Part shown: one piece after another, positions 23,756 through 32,520 of the stretch
Numbering within the stretch: the first letter of the stretch is position 1
Layout of the letters: each line of letters begins with the position of its first letter
Origin: Pelagibacterales bacterium SAG-MED11
GTDB lineage: Bacteria; Pseudomonadota; Alphaproteobacteria; Pelagibacterales; Pelagibacteraceae
Assembly: GCA_014654265.1 (NCBI GenBank)
Contig: JACWDI010000002.1
Span: 176,571 to 240,570, forward strand
Reading direction: 5' to 3'
Length of the DNA stretch: 64,000 bases
Notes under the pieces: generated by a model
Databases searched by the model: none
Told to the model about the DNA's origin: nothing
The model's input: only the letters and a program-made list of their open reading frames with translations
Position numbers and translations under genes: made by a program

Positions 23756-25039
23756 TTATTTTCTCCTTATTCTTTTTTTAACAGATTGAGCATGCCCAGC
23801 TAACCCTTCATAATTTGCAAGAGTTATAACTGATGGTCCAAGACTTTCAATACCCTTTTTTGATAAGTTTATATATGAAATTCTTTTATAAAATTCATTA
23901 ACACTTATACCGCTAGAATATTTTGCTGAACTATTAGTAGGTAATACATGATTTGATCCAACATTATAATCAGTCATTGCCATGACAGCATATTTACCTA
24001 AACAAATTGAACCTGCATTTTTAATTTTAGGTATAAATGATTTGTAATTTTTAACATTCAGTTCTAAATGTTCTGGTGCAATTTTATTTATCACTTCTGC
24101 AATCTTTTTATCTGAATTAATATATATTAAAATTCCATTACTAATTAAACTTTTTTTAGCAATAGAAACCCTTGGTAATTCTTTTAATTGTTTTGAGATT
24201 TCAATCTTAACTTTTTGAATTAAATCTTTATCTTTTGAAATCAAAATACATTGAGCTAAAACATCATGTTCAGCTTGACCAATTAAATCACTTGCAACCC
24301 ATTCTGGATTTGAAAATTTATCACATACAATTAAAATTTCAGATGGACCTGCAGTCATACCTTCAATTCCAACATCACCAAAAACCTCCTTTTTAGCAGC
24401 TGCCACAAAAGAGTTTCCTGGTCCTACTATTTTATCAACTTTTTTAATTTTTTTAGTTCCATAAGCTGCTGCAGCAATAGCCGAAGGACCACCAATTGAA
24501 TAAATTTCTTTTATTTTACATTTTTTAGCTGCATATAAAACTGCTGGGTTTTGTTTTCCTTTATAACTAGGATTAATCATTACTATTCTTTTAACTCCAG
24601 CAACTATTGCAGGGATTGTACTCATTAAAACACTAGAGGGATACGAAGCAGAGGACCCTGGAACATAAATTGCAGCAGACTCGATTGGTAAATATTTATA
24701 TTCAAGTTTATTCTTAAATTTATCAGAGTACGAAATATTTTTGAATTTTTGAAAAGAATGAAATTTATAAATTCTTGAATATGCAAGATCAATTGCTTTT
24801 TTAACTTTTTTATCTAAAGATTTTATTGACTTTGAAATTTGCTTAGATGAAGGAATAATAGTCTTATTTTGGTTAAATTTTTTTTCATATTTTAATAAAG
24901 CTTTATCTCCATTTTTTTTCACATCGTTGATAATGCCAGTGACTGAAATTAAGCTGGATTTAATCTTATATTTTCGTTTAATGAGTAGATTATCTAAAAC
25001 TTTATCAAAATTTTTATTATTACTTTTTAATATTTTCAT
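23756..25039 (-). CDS. hisD: Histidinol dehydrogenase
   Basis: Zinc and NAD enzyme that oxidises histidinol to histidine, the last two steps of the pathway. Motifs are [18 protein letters not shown] (about 118-135), [15 protein letters not shown] (about 204-218), [23 protein letters not shown] (about 258-270) and PEHLEL (about 324-329) with zinc and catalytic His/Glu residues. Length 427 aa. Its ATG overlaps the DUF2948 stop by one base. Confidence 0.96.
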   Translation of the reverse strand: MKILKSNNKNFDKVLDNLLIKRKYKIKSSLISVTGIINDVKKNGDKALLKYEKKFNQNKTIIPSSKQISKSIKSLDKKVKKAIDLAYSRIYKFHSFQKFKNISYSDKFKNKLEYKYLPIESAAIYVPGSSASYPSSVLMSTIPAIVAGVKRIVMINPSYKGKQNPAVLYAAKKCKIKEIYSIGGPSAIAAAAYGTKKIKKVDKIVGPGNSFVAAAKKEVFGDVGIEGMTAGPSEILIVCDKFSNPEWVASDLIGQAEHDVLAQCILISKDKDLIQKVKIEISKQLKELPRVSIAKKSLISNGILIYINSDKKIAEVINKIAPEHLELNVKNYKSFIPKIKNAGSICLGKYAVMAMTDYNVGSNHVLPTNSSAKYSSGISVNEFYKRISYINLSKKGIESLGPSVITLANYEGLAGHAQSVKKRIRRK

Positions 25040-25437
25040 TATTCTTTGATCTCATTTTGATCCTCAAGCCTTACTTCAATAGCTTCTGTTGTCAAAACAA
25101 TGTGAGCATTATTTTTAAAAATTAAATTGATTTCATAATTATCATTATTTTTCATATAGTCTATTGCAATTAGTTCTATTATTAATTTATCATTTTTCTG
25201 GTTAATATTCTTAGATTTTACGTTATCTACAAAATCAAACCGACAAATACTATTAATCTTTTTATTATTTTGTTCACCTTCAATTTTAGTGCGCTCTATA
25301 GATAACAAAAAAACTTTACTTGAGCTAAGATATTTAATATCTGAAACTTTTACTTTTGCACCAGTACTACAGGCTGAAATCATTTGCAAACCTTCATTAT
25401 CATTTGCAATAATTTGAGCTAAATATTTTTTCCCCAT
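25039..25437 (-). CDS. DUF2948 family protein
   Basis: Unknown function. This 132-aa acidic protein matches the alphaproteobacterial DUF2948 family by its overall pattern (IANDNEGLQMISACSTGAKVKVSDIKYL, then ICRFDFVDNVKSKNI and a C-terminal EAIEVRLEDQNE). It also lies between murA and hisD, where this family is commonly found. Start overlaps the murA stop (TAATG) and its stop overlaps the hisD start, implying tight coupling. No catalytic motif, signal peptide or membrane helix is visible. Confidence 0.78.
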   Translation of the reverse strand: MGKKYLAQIIANDNEGLQMISACSTGAKVKVSDIKYLSSSKVFLLSIERTKIEGEQNNKKINSICRFDFVDNVKSKNINQKNDKLIIELIAIDYMKNNDNYEINLIFKNNAHIVLTTEAIEVRLEDQNEIKE

Positions 25438-26690
25438 TAATTTATCCTTCTTATTTTTGCACCGACTCTTTTTAATTTTTTTTCTATATTTTCATACCCT
25501 CTGTCTAAATGATAAATTCTGTTTATTATTGATTTACCTCTAGTTGTGAGAGCCGCAAGAATAAGAGAAGCTGAAGCTCTTAAATCAGTTGCCATTAATT
25601 CTGCGGCGGTAAATTTGATATTTCCTTCTATCAAAGCCTTGTTCCCTTTTATTAAAATTTTAGCACCCATTCGATTTAATTCTGAAACATGCATAAATCT
25701 GTTTTCAAAAATATCTTCTTTAATCAAAGATTTTTTGTTTGCTTTACACAGCAATACCATAATTTGAGCTTGTAAATCTGTGGGGAATCCTGGATAAGGG
25801 GCTGTTTTTATATTTGTGTTTCTTATTTTCTTATTTCCATAAATATGAATTTGATTTTTTTTTACTACAATTTTTGCACCAATTTTTTTTAAAATATTAA
25901 TCTCAGTCTTTATTATTTCAGGAATTACTTTTTTAATCCTTAAATTTCCTTCAGTAGTAGCGGCTGCAATTAAATATGTTCCTGCTTCAATCCTATCAAA
26001 CATCACAGAATATTTAATTTCATGTGTATTTTTTACCCCTTTAATTCTAATTGTTCGATTTGATAACCATTTTAAATTACATCCTAATTTAATTAAAAAA
26101 TTTGTTAAATCTTTTATCTCTGGTTCTATTGCACAATTTTTTAATATTGTGGTTCCTTTAGCTAATGAAGCAGCTATTATCAAATTTTCAGTTGCTCCTA
26201 CTGAAATTTTTGAAAAAGTAATTTTTTTACCTATTAAACCTTTTGGAGCTGTTGCATAAATGTAACCCTGAATTATTTTATATTTTACACCTAATTTTGA
26301 TAAAGCTTTCAAATGAAGATCAACAGGTCTAGTACCAATTGCACAACCACCCGGAAGAGATACTTTGGCTCTACCAAATTTTGCAAGTAGAGGACCAAGA
26401 ACTAATATTCCAGCACGCATAGTTTTAACTAAGTTATAGGAAGCAAAATTTTTATTTTGTTTAGAATTATCAACTACTAGATCTTTTTTATTAAATTTTG
26501 TTTTTGAACCCAGTGATCTAAGTAGATTAATCATTGTTTCAATATCTTTAACTTTTGGTAAATTATCTAAATAGACTTTTTTGTTTGTTAACAAAGTTGC
26601 GGCTAAAATTGGTAAGGAAGCATTTTTTGAACCTGAAATATTGATCTCTCCCTTGAGCTTATTGGCTCCAAAAACTTCTAACTTTTGCAT
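25437..26690 (-). CDS. murA: UDP-N-acetylglucosamine 1-carboxyvinyltransferase
   Basis: First committed step of peptidoglycan synthesis. The PEP-reactive Cys is in PGGCAIGTRPVDLHL (about 113-127). The N-terminal INISGSKNASLPILAATLL carries the Lys-Asn pair for substrate binding, and the C-terminal part has TDLRASASLILAAL. Length 417 aa is normal. With Cys rather than Asp in the loop it should be fosfomycin-sensitive in principle (inference). Confidence 0.97.
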   Translation of the reverse strand: MQKLEVFGANKLKGEINISGSKNASLPILAATLLTNKKVYLDNLPKVKDIETMINLLRSLGSKTKFNKKDLVVDNSKQNKNFASYNLVKTMRAGILVLGPLLAKFGRAKVSLPGGCAIGTRPVDLHLKALSKLGVKYKIIQGYIYATAPKGLIGKKITFSKISVGATENLIIAASLAKGTTILKNCAIEPEIKDLTNFLIKLGCNLKWLSNRTIRIKGVKNTHEIKYSVMFDRIEAGTYLIAAATTEGNLRIKKVIPEIIKTEINILKKIGAKIVVKKNQIHIYGNKKIRNTNIKTAPYPGFPTDLQAQIMVLLCKANKKSLIKEDIFENRFMHVSELNRMGAKILIKGNKALIEGNIKFTAAELMATDLRASASLILAALTTRGKSIINRIYHLDRGYENIEKKLKRVGAKIRRIN

Positions 26691-26692
26691 TA

Positions 26693-27247
26693 TTAGACTT
26701 TAGGTAAAGTTACACCAGTTTGACCCATATATTTACCATCACGATCCGCATAAGTTACCTCAGGTTTTTCATTACCCTTGAGAAAAATAAATTGAGCAAC
26801 ACCTTCATTAGCATAAATTTTAGCAGGCAATGGTGTAGTGTTAGAGAACTCTAGTGTTACGTAACCTTCCCAACCTGGTTCCAGTGGAGTGACATTAACT
26901 ATAATACCACATCTTGCATATGTAGATTTTCCCAAACAAATTACCAAAACATCCTCTGGTATTTTGAATTTTTCCATAGTTCTAGCTAACACAAAGGAAT
27001 TCGGTGGTATAATACATTCTGAAGTATTTTTTGTGACAAAATTAGTTGGTTTAAAGTTTTTTGGATCCACAATCTCTGAATTTACATTAGTAAAAATCTT
27101 AAATTCATCAGATACTCTTGCGTCATAACCAAACGAAGAAAGACCATAAGAAATACTATCACCTCTAATCTGTTTTTCTTCAAAAGGTGAGATCATATCC
27201 TTCTCTTTACACATTTTTCTTATCCACTTGTCGGAAAGAACTGACAT
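26693..27247 (-). CDS. dcd: dCTP deaminase
   Basis: Deaminates dCTP to dUTP for thymidylate supply. The trimeric dUTPase-like fold shows [14 protein letters not shown] (about 31-44), [20 protein letters not shown] (about 96-115), [28 protein letters not shown] with the catalytic Glu (about 127-153) and AQFIFLKG. Length (184 aa) is normal. ATG overlaps the stop of the 33-residue gene upstream by one base. Confidence 0.96.
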   Translation of the reverse strand: MSVLSDKWIRKMCKEKDMISPFEEKQIRGDSISYGLSSFGYDARVSDEFKIFTNVNSEIVDPKNFKPTNFVTKNTSECIIPPNSFVLARTMEKFKIPEDVLVICLGKSTYARCGIIVNVTPLEPGWEGYVTLEFSNTTPLPAKIYANEGVAQFIFLKGNEKPEVTYADRDGKYMGQTGVTLPKV

Positions 27248-27348
27248 TATTTATTCTTTTTTTTATTTTTTTTTTGAAACAATTTTCTTTTTTTCAAATT
27301 TTTTCTTAGCGCTAAGCTTAATCGCTCATTTTTTTCTTTTACACTCAT
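27247..27348 (-). CDS. 33-residue basic protein coupled to dcd
   Basis: A short frame, [22 protein letters not shown] followed by a Lys/Asn-rich tail. Its ATG overlaps the stop of the upstream gene (ATGA) and its TAA overlaps the dcd ATG (TAATG), an arrangement hard to explain unless it is translated. The core RLxxALRxNLKxRK resembles small uncharacterised alphaproteobacterial proteins encoded near murA, a resemblance I recall rather than have checked. Function unknown; the basic helix could bind nucleic acid or be ribosome-associated. Confidence 0.6.
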   Translation of the reverse strand: MSVKEKNERLSLALRKNLKKRKLFQKKNKKKNK

Positions 27349-27545
27349 TCTTTATTTGGATTAGTTAGAAAATCTAATGTTATAGGCTTTGACGCATCTA
27401 AAGTTTTATCATGGTCATCGTCTTTTTTTGGACCTTCCTTTGCAAGCCGCTTAGCTTTTTTTTCAGCAAGCTTTTTTTCCCTTTTAGCTTGTTTTTCCAT
27501 CAGCTTAGCACTTTTAGTAGATTTATAATCGTAATGAATGCCCAT
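27345..27545 (-). CDS. 66-residue charged protein of unknown function
   Basis: Begins MGIHYDYKSTKSAKLMEKQAK; residues 12-40 are a Lys/Glu/Ala-rich helix and the end ([14 protein letters not shown]) is acidic to neutral. No membrane segment, signal or known motif. First gene of a coupled pair with the 33-residue frame and dcd. Its start lies about 100 bases from tRNA-Thr on the other strand. Confidence 0.62.
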   Translation of the reverse strand: MGIHYDYKSTKSAKLMEKQAKREKKLAEKKAKRLAKEGPKKDDDHDKTLDASKPITLDFLTNPNKE

Positions 27546-27645
27546 ATAATTTCCTTAAGTAGATATAAATCATATTCATCAAAAAATTAAGGCAATAATT
27601 TGAAAAAAATGCTTTATTATCAATAAAATACAATTTGTGATAATT

Positions 27646-27719
27646 GCTTCTGTAGTTAAATGGTATAACAAGTCCTTGGTAAGGACTAGTTCCCTGGTCA
27701 GTACAGGGTGGGAGCACCA
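27646..27719 (+). tRNA. tRNA-Thr (GGT) with noncanonical T-loop
   Basis: Acceptor GCTTCTG/TGGGAGC (several G-U pairs), A73 and encoded CCA. D-arm GTTA-AATGGTA-TAAC, anticodon arm AGTCC-TTGGTAA-GGACT (anticodon GGT, 27678-27680). The T-stem CCCTG/CAGGG is perfect but its loop is GTCAGTA (27697-27703), not TTCRANN: position 54 is G instead of T and position 58 is G instead of A. U55 and C56 are kept. Either a functional variant or an early stage of decay; intact stems argue for function. It ends one base before the stop codon of the convergent TVP38 gene. Confidence 0.83.
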
Positions 27720-28442
27720 TCAGCTTTTATAAAACAATTTTCGAATAAAAATAGTTAATAGGACTAAAATAAAAAAAGCTAGAATAGGAACATATACTTC
27801 TGAAGAAAAAATTATTTCTGATAATCCGGGAACTTCTGAATTTTGATCAATAACCTTTTCAAGCCCACTGCCAATTGAGACCACTATAAAAATTTGAGGA
27901 ATAATACCTATTAATGTTGCTAAGAAAAAATTAATTGCTTTTACATTAAAAATTGTTGGTAGAAGACAACTAAGTTGCCAAGGAATTCCGCCTATAAAAC
28001 GATAAATTAATAAATAAAAAAATTCTGAATTTTTAAATTTAATTTCAAGGTTTTGATATCTTTTTAAAAATTTTTCTCTTATTAAATCCTTTAAAAAAAA
28101 ATTACCAAACAAATATAAAAAAGTTGCTCCTATGCTTAAACCTAATACTACAAGAATTGTGCCCAACCATTTTCCAAAAATAAATCCACCAATCAAAGCT
28201 ATTGGAGATCCAAATCCTAAAAATGGAAATACCCATAATATTGTAAAAATCAAAAAAATTGTTGATATAAAAAATAAGTTAGAGTTTTTAAGTTCTACGA
28301 AATATGATCTATTCTCTTTTATAAAGTTGTAAGATGTAATCTCTTGAATACTAAATTTTGAAAAAAACAAAAACAGAAATATGGATATCAAGATTAAGTA
28401 AGATAAACCTATAAATATTTTAATTTTTTTAGTTTTTTCCAT
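27720..28442 (-). CDS. TVP38/TMEM64 family (VTT domain) membrane protein
   Basis: Multi-spanning inner-membrane protein of the DedA-related VTT superfamily. About six hydrophobic segments are visible, with the conserved FGSPIALIGGFIFGKWLGTILVVLGLSIGATFLYLFGNF-type region (about 77-115) and YRFIGGIPWQLSCLLPTIFNV (about 146-166), containing the RF-x(n)-G/P motif of the family. Relatives act as lipid scramblases or in membrane homeostasis; its exact substrate is unknown. Its stop directly abuts tRNA-Thr. Confidence 0.85.
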   Translation of the reverse strand: MEKTKKIKIFIGLSYLILISIFLFLFFSKFSIQEITSYNFIKENRSYFVELKNSNLFFISTIFLIFTILWVFPFLGFGSPIALIGGFIFGKWLGTILVVLGLSIGATFLYLFGNFFLKDLIREKFLKRYQNLEIKFKNSEFFYLLIYRFIGGIPWQLSCLLPTIFNVKAINFFLATLIGIIPQIFIVVSIGSGLEKVIDQNSEVPGLSEIIFSSEVYVPILAFFILVLLTIFIRKLFYKS

Positions 28443-28473
28443 TATTCATTATCGTATTTATAAGATCTTCTAT

Positions 28474-28502
28474 TTGCTATTTATATATTTAATTACTATA
28501 AA
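28474..28502 (+). promoter_or_regulatory. Candidate promoter of the rpmH-rnpA-yidD-yidC operon
   Basis: TTGCTA (28474-28479) and TATAAA (28497-28502) are exactly 17 bases apart, a good sigma-70 fit. Transcription would start near 28509, about 26 bases before the rpmH ATG. Confidence 0.5.
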
Positions 28503-28534
28503 GGGCCAAATTTAATAAAAATTTAACCACAATT

Positions 28535-28675
28535 ATGAAAAGAACATACCAACCATCAAAAATCAAAAGAGCCAGAAAACACGGCTTCAGGTCGAAAATG
28601 AAAACTAAGGGTGGGAAAAAACTTTTAGCTAGAAGAAGAGCTAGAGGCAGAAAATCATTAACTGTATCTGGTTAA
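28535..28675 (+). CDS. rpmH: 50S ribosomal protein L34
   Basis: Forty-six-residue, highly basic ribosomal protein beginning [19 protein letters not shown] and ending GRKSLTVSG, two residues longer than the common 44. Start and stop read directly from the bases. Four bases separate its stop from the rnpA ATG, in the universally conserved rpmH-rnpA order. Confidence 0.98.
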   Translation: MKRTYQPSKIKRARKHGFRSKMKTKGGKKLLARRRARGRKSLTVSG

Positions 28676-28679
28676 ATTA

Positions 28680-29021
28680 ATGAGAAGCAAAATTGTTGCT
28701 CTTTCAAAAAACGAAGAATTTAAATCATTGCTTAAAAAGAAAAAAGTATCAAACAAATATGCTACAATTTTCTTTGGTAAATTAGATAAGAAAAATAATG
28801 ATAAACTAAATATTTCCTTTGTGACAAAGAAAAAAATAGGAAATGCGGTTCAAAGAAATAAAATAAAAAGAAGACTAAGAAACATTATGAATGAAGCAGT
28901 AAAAAAAGTAACAATAAAGTTTAATTTTTCTTATCTTGTTATATGTAAGGCGAGTGTGTTACACAGTGATTATACTAATATAAAAGAAACCTTATTTCAG
29001 GAATTTAAAAAAATTAAATAA
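28680..29021 (+). CDS. rnpA: Ribonuclease P protein component
   Basis: Protein subunit of RNase P, which trims tRNA 5' ends. The family signature is [20 protein letters not shown] (about 58-77), preceded by the FVTKKKIG strand. 113 aa, basic. Its TAA overlaps the yidD ATG (TAATG). No rnpB RNA gene was recognised in the window. Confidence 0.95.
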   Translation: MRSKIVALSKNEEFKSLLKKKKVSNKYATIFFGKLDKKNNDKLNISFVTKKKIGNAVQRNKIKRRLRNIMNEAVKKVTIKFNFSYLVICKASVLHSDYTNIKETLFQEFKKIK

Positions 29022-29272
29022 TGAATATTCTCACTATAATTTTGATAAAATTAATAAAAGGATATAAATATTTGATAAGCCCTTTAATAGGAGACTCTTG
29101 CAGATATTTACCAACTTGTTCAGAGTATAGTATTGATGCATTAAAAAAATTTGGTCTATTAAAAGGTTTATATATGAGTTTTAAAAGAATTTTATCTTGC
29201 CATCCTATAAAGTTTTTAGGGGGTGGAGAAGGATTTGATCCAGTTGACAAAAAAATAAAGGTTAAAAAATAA
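29021..29272 (+). CDS. yidD: Membrane protein insertion efficiency factor YidD
   Basis: Small protein associated with YidC-dependent membrane insertion. The conserved core [31 protein letters not shown] (about 10-40) and [16 protein letters not shown] (about 62-77) are both present. 83 aa, coupled to rnpA and yidC by one-base TAATG overlaps. The amphipathic N-terminus probably lies on the membrane. Confidence 0.95.
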   Translation: MNILTIILIKLIKGYKYLISPLIGDSCRYLPTCSEYSIDALKKFGLLKGLYMSFKRILSCHPIKFLGGGEGFDPVDKKIKVKK

Positions 29273-30954
29273 TGGAGTCTAAAAACGTAATAGCTGCAAT
29301 AGCCTTATCTTCAGCTGTAATAGTTTTATATGCATTGTTTTTTACTCCAGAGCAATCAACAACAAAACAAAATTTATCTGAAAAAAATAAGATAGAACAA
29401 AATACCGATACTCCAATTTTAGAACAAAAAGAAACTTTAATTCAGATATCTAGAGAAGAAGCTTTAAAAAAAAGTGATAGAATAAAATTTGAAAACCAAA
29501 GTATCATTGGATCAATTGCATTGAAGGGTGCAGCAATTGATGATTTAACTTTTAAAGATTATAAAATAAGTCTTGAAAATGAAGAAAAGGTAACACTACT
29601 AGGACCAAGAAATATTGAAGAAGGTTATCTTATTGAAAGTGGATTCGTTACTACCGATAAAAATATTGATATTCCAAGTTCTGATACAGTTTGGTCTATC
29701 GTTGGAAATGATATTCTCACAGAAAAATCACCTATAAAATTATCTTGGACTAATAAACAAGGAATAACTTTTGAAAAAGAAATTAGTTTAGATGATAAAT
29801 TTTTATTTTCTATAAATCAAAAAGTAATAAATTCTACTAACAAAAAATATGATTTTTATTCTTATGGTCAAATAATTAGAAATAAAATTCCTGAGGGTTT
29901 ATCTAACTTTTATATTCTTCATGAGGGTCCAATTGCTACTTTAGATGATGAATTAATTGAAGAGGATTATGATGATATTCAAGATCAAAAGTTTTCTCGT
30001 ACTGCTCAAAAAGGTTGGTTAGGTGTTGGAGATAAATATTATGTAGCTTCAATCATACCACCTAAAAATAAAGAATTTAAAACAACATTTGATTATAATA
30101 ACAAGTTTAGAGCAAATTTTATCACCACAGAACCTCTAGAACTTAACCAAAATAGTTCTATTGAAGATAGCTTGCAAATAATTGTAGCTGCTAAAAGAGT
30201 AGATGTTATTGATGGATATGCTGAATCATTAAATATAGATAAGTTTGACTTAGTTATAGATTGGGGTTTTTTATATTTCATAACTAAACCATTATTTTTT
30301 GGAATTGATTATTTTTTTAAACTTCTTGGTAATTATGGTTTAGCTATAATTGCAATTACAATTTGTATTCGGTTAGCCTTTTTTCCACTTGCTAATTTTT
30401 CATTCAGAAGTATGGCAAAAATGAAAGCGCTCCAACCAGAAATGGTAAGGCTTAAAGAGCTTCATAAAAATGATAAAATGAAGTTACAGCAAGAAATGAT
30501 GGCACTTTATAAAAAAGAAAAAGTAAACCCAATGTCAGGATGTTTACCAATACTTGTCCAAATTCCTGTATTCTTTGCTTTGTATAAAGTTTTATTTGTA
30601 ACTATTGAAATGAGGCAGATGCCTTTTTATGGTTGGATTCATGATTTAAGTGAACGTGATCCAACTAGTTTATTTAATCTGTTTGGTTTACTACCATATG
30701 ATGTACCATCTTTTTTAGTTATAGGCGCATGGCCTGTAGCAATGGGTGTATCAATGTGGGTGCAACAAAAACTTAATCCTGCTCCTACCGATGCTATGCA
30801 AGCAAAAATATTTATGTTTTTTCCACTTTTCTTAACTGTAATACTTGCTCCGTTTCCTAGTGGTTTAGTAATTTATTGGACTGTAAATAATATCTTAACT
30901 ATGGCTCAACAAGTTTTTATTATGAAAAGAACAACAGTTAAAACTGCAACATAA
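29272..30954 (+). CDS. yidC: Membrane protein insertase YidC
   Basis: Inserts proteins into the inner membrane alone or with SecYEG. An N-terminal membrane helix (about 7-23) precedes a large periplasmic beta-sandwich domain (about 55-335). The conserved five-helix core (about 345-550) has RLAFFPLANFSFRSMAKMKALQPEM with its conserved Arg in the groove, MSGCLPILVQIPVFFALYKVL and FPSGLVIYWTVNNILTMAQQ. Length 560 aa is typical of Gram-negative YidC. Confidence 0.97.
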   Translation: MESKNVIAAIALSSAVIVLYALFFTPEQSTTKQNLSEKNKIEQNTDTPILEQKETLIQISREEALKKSDRIKFENQSIIGSIALKGAAIDDLTFKDYKISLENEEKVTLLGPRNIEEGYLIESGFVTTDKNIDIPSSDTVWSIVGNDILTEKSPIKLSWTNKQGITFEKEISLDDKFLFSINQKVINSTNKKYDFYSYGQIIRNKIPEGLSNFYILHEGPIATLDDELIEEDYDDIQDQKFSRTAQKGWLGVGDKYYVASIIPPKNKEFKTTFDYNNKFRANFITTEPLELNQNSSIEDSLQIIVAAKRVDVIDGYAESLNIDKFDLVIDWGFLYFITKPLFFGIDYFFKLLGNYGLAIIAITICIRLAFFPLANFSFRSMAKMKALQPEMVRLKELHKNDKMKLQQEMMALYKKEKVNPMSGCLPILVQIPVFFALYKVLFVTIEMRQMPFYGWIHDLSERDPTSLFNLFGLLPYDVPSFLVIGAWPVAMGVSMWVQQKLNPAPTDAMQAKIFMFFPLFLTVILAPFPSGLVIYWTVNNILTMAQQVFIMKRTTVKTAT

Positions 30955-30982
30955 TGTTGTTGTTGTAATCAAATAAAAGCTG

Positions 30983-31831
30983 ATGGATCTAAAAAAATTA
31001 TTACCAGAAAATGGACCACCCATAAAAGAAGTATCTAAATATATTGAAAAATACAAAAATGAATTAATAGTAATTAAATATGGGGGTAACGTTTTTATTG
31101 ATAGAAATATATTTGAAAACTTCATAGCTGATATATGTTTGTTAAATAAATTGGGTCTCTCTATCGTAGTAGTTCATGGTGGTGGGCCAAGAATAAAAAG
31201 GGAATTAGATAAATCTAATATTCAATCAAATTTCATAAGAGGATTAAGAGTTACTGATAAAAAAATTATAGATATTGTTGAAAGAGTTCTTATTGATTTT
31301 AACAATGATATCGTATCTTCTTTAGAAAAAATGGGGTCTAAAGCTGTTTCTATTAACACAAAAAAAAATAACATAATCGAGGTGGTACCAGAAGCAAAAG
31401 AGCTTGGTTTTGTTGGTCTACCAAAAAAAATTAATAACAAAATTTTATTAGATATTATTAAACAAAATAAAATACCTATTGTTTCCCCATTAGGGTTAGA
31501 TGAAAATAATCAAACACACAATATTAATGGTGATACTGCGGCGATGGCTGTTGCAAAATCTCTTAAATCAAGAAGATTGCTTTTAATGACAAATGTTGAT
31601 GGTGTTTTAAATAAAAAAAAAAAACTGATAGCAGAAATTTCTTCTTCTGAGATTTTAGAGATGATAAAAGATGAAACAATTAATTCCGGGATGATACCTA
31701 AGGTAAACGCGTGCCTAACAGCTGTAAATAATGGAGTTACTGCTGCTGGTATAATTAATGGTACAAAACAACATTCTTGTTTATGGGAAATTTTTTCAGA
31801 TAAGGGCTCAGGTACATTAATCAGAAAATGA
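30983..31831 (+). CDS. argB: Acetylglutamate kinase
   Basis: Second step of arginine synthesis, phosphorylating N-acetylglutamate. Motifs are VIKYGGNVF (about 32-40), VVVHGGGPRIKREL (about 62-75), FIRGLRVTD (about 84-92), NINGDTAAMAVAKSL and TNVDGVLNKK. Length 282 aa. In many alphaproteobacteria a GTPase gene, engB, sits between yidC and argB; here there are only 28 bases. ATGA overlap with the next gene. Confidence 0.96.
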   Translation: MDLKKLLPENGPPIKEVSKYIEKYKNELIVIKYGGNVFIDRNIFENFIADICLLNKLGLSIVVVHGGGPRIKRELDKSNIQSNFIRGLRVTDKKIIDIVERVLIDFNNDIVSSLEKMGSKAVSINTKKNNIIEVVPEAKELGFVGLPKKINNKILLDIIKQNKIPIVSPLGLDENNQTHNINGDTAAMAVAKSLKSRRLLLMTNVDGVLNKKKKLIAEISSSEILEMIKDETINSGMIPKVNACLTAVNNGVTAAGIINGTKQHSCLWEIFSDKGSGTLIRK

Positions 31832-32517
31832 ACTTAAAAGAAAAAAAATATCTTCTCCTCGATCTTGATGGTGTTTGTTATGGTAAACATAACAATTATT
31901 CTCTAGAGCGAGTATTTGGTCAAGTTTCAAAGAGAATGACACAATTTATATCTGAAAAACTTAAGATTGATAAAGATAAAGCCAAAGAATTACAAACTAA
32001 TTACTTTTACAAATACAATACATCTCTAAGAGGGTTAATGATACATGACAGAATTTCTCCAGATGAATTCTTATCCTTCGTTCACGATATAGATTTATCA
32101 TTTATGAAGGCAGATAAAATTATGAGATATGAGCTTGAACAATTAAATATGGAAAAATTTATCTTCACAAACGGTTCTGCAGACCATGCTGCAAATATTT
32201 TAACACATCTAGGAGTGTATGATTTATTTGGTAGAGATAAAGTTTTTGATATCAAAGATGCTGGATATGTGCCCAAACCTGAGCCAGAGACTTTTGACTC
32301 AATGGTTAAAAAATTTGGTATTGATCCAAAAGAAACGATTTATATTGAGGATATTGCAAAAAACCTAAGTATCGGGTATGAGCGTGGGTGTGCAACTGTT
32401 TGGTTAATTAATGATGAGCATTTTGGAAAAATGGATGCTGATAAAGATTTTATTTCACACAAAATTGAAAATCTATCTTTATTTCTAAAAGAAATAAGGT
32501 TATTAAAAAGTGAGTAA
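31828..32517 (+). CDS. HAD-family hydrolase, pyrimidine 5'-nucleotidase type
   Basis: HAD phosphatase of the SDT1/pyrimidine-nucleotidase group (usual annotation near argB). Motif I is LLDLDGVCYG with the nucleophile Asp (D12) and D14; motif II is FTNGS (about 111-115); the motif III lysine lies in VPKPEPETFDSM (about 148-159); and motif IV is YIEDIAKNL (about 171-179). 229 aa, cytoplasmic. Substrate cannot be deduced. Position between argB and dapD is also its common place in relatives. Confidence 0.83.
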   Translation: MNLKEKKYLLLDLDGVCYGKHNNYSLERVFGQVSKRMTQFISEKLKIDKDKAKELQTNYFYKYNTSLRGLMIHDRISPDEFLSFVHDIDLSFMKADKIMRYELEQLNMEKFIFTNGSADHAANILTHLGVYDLFGRDKVFDIKDAGYVPKPEPETFDSMVKKFGIDPKETIYIEDIAKNLSIGYERGCATVWLINDEHFGKMDADKDFISHKIENLSLFLKEIRLLKSE

Positions 32518-32520
32518 ATT

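Noticed and set aside
27240..27300. Poly-T and poly-A tracts resembling a terminator before dcd
   Set aside because: There is no GC stem, and the tract is explained by AAA/AAG lysine codons of the small gene.
27306..27317. Perfect 12-base palindrome CTTAGCGCTAAG
   Set aside because: It lies within the 33-residue coding frame and is explained by its Ser-Leu-Ala-Leu-Arg codons; nothing suggests an operator.
27523..27720. 65-residue minus-strand frame
   Set aside because: It is antisense to tRNA-Thr and runs into the 66-residue gene; its sequence resembles nothing and is explained by the tRNA.
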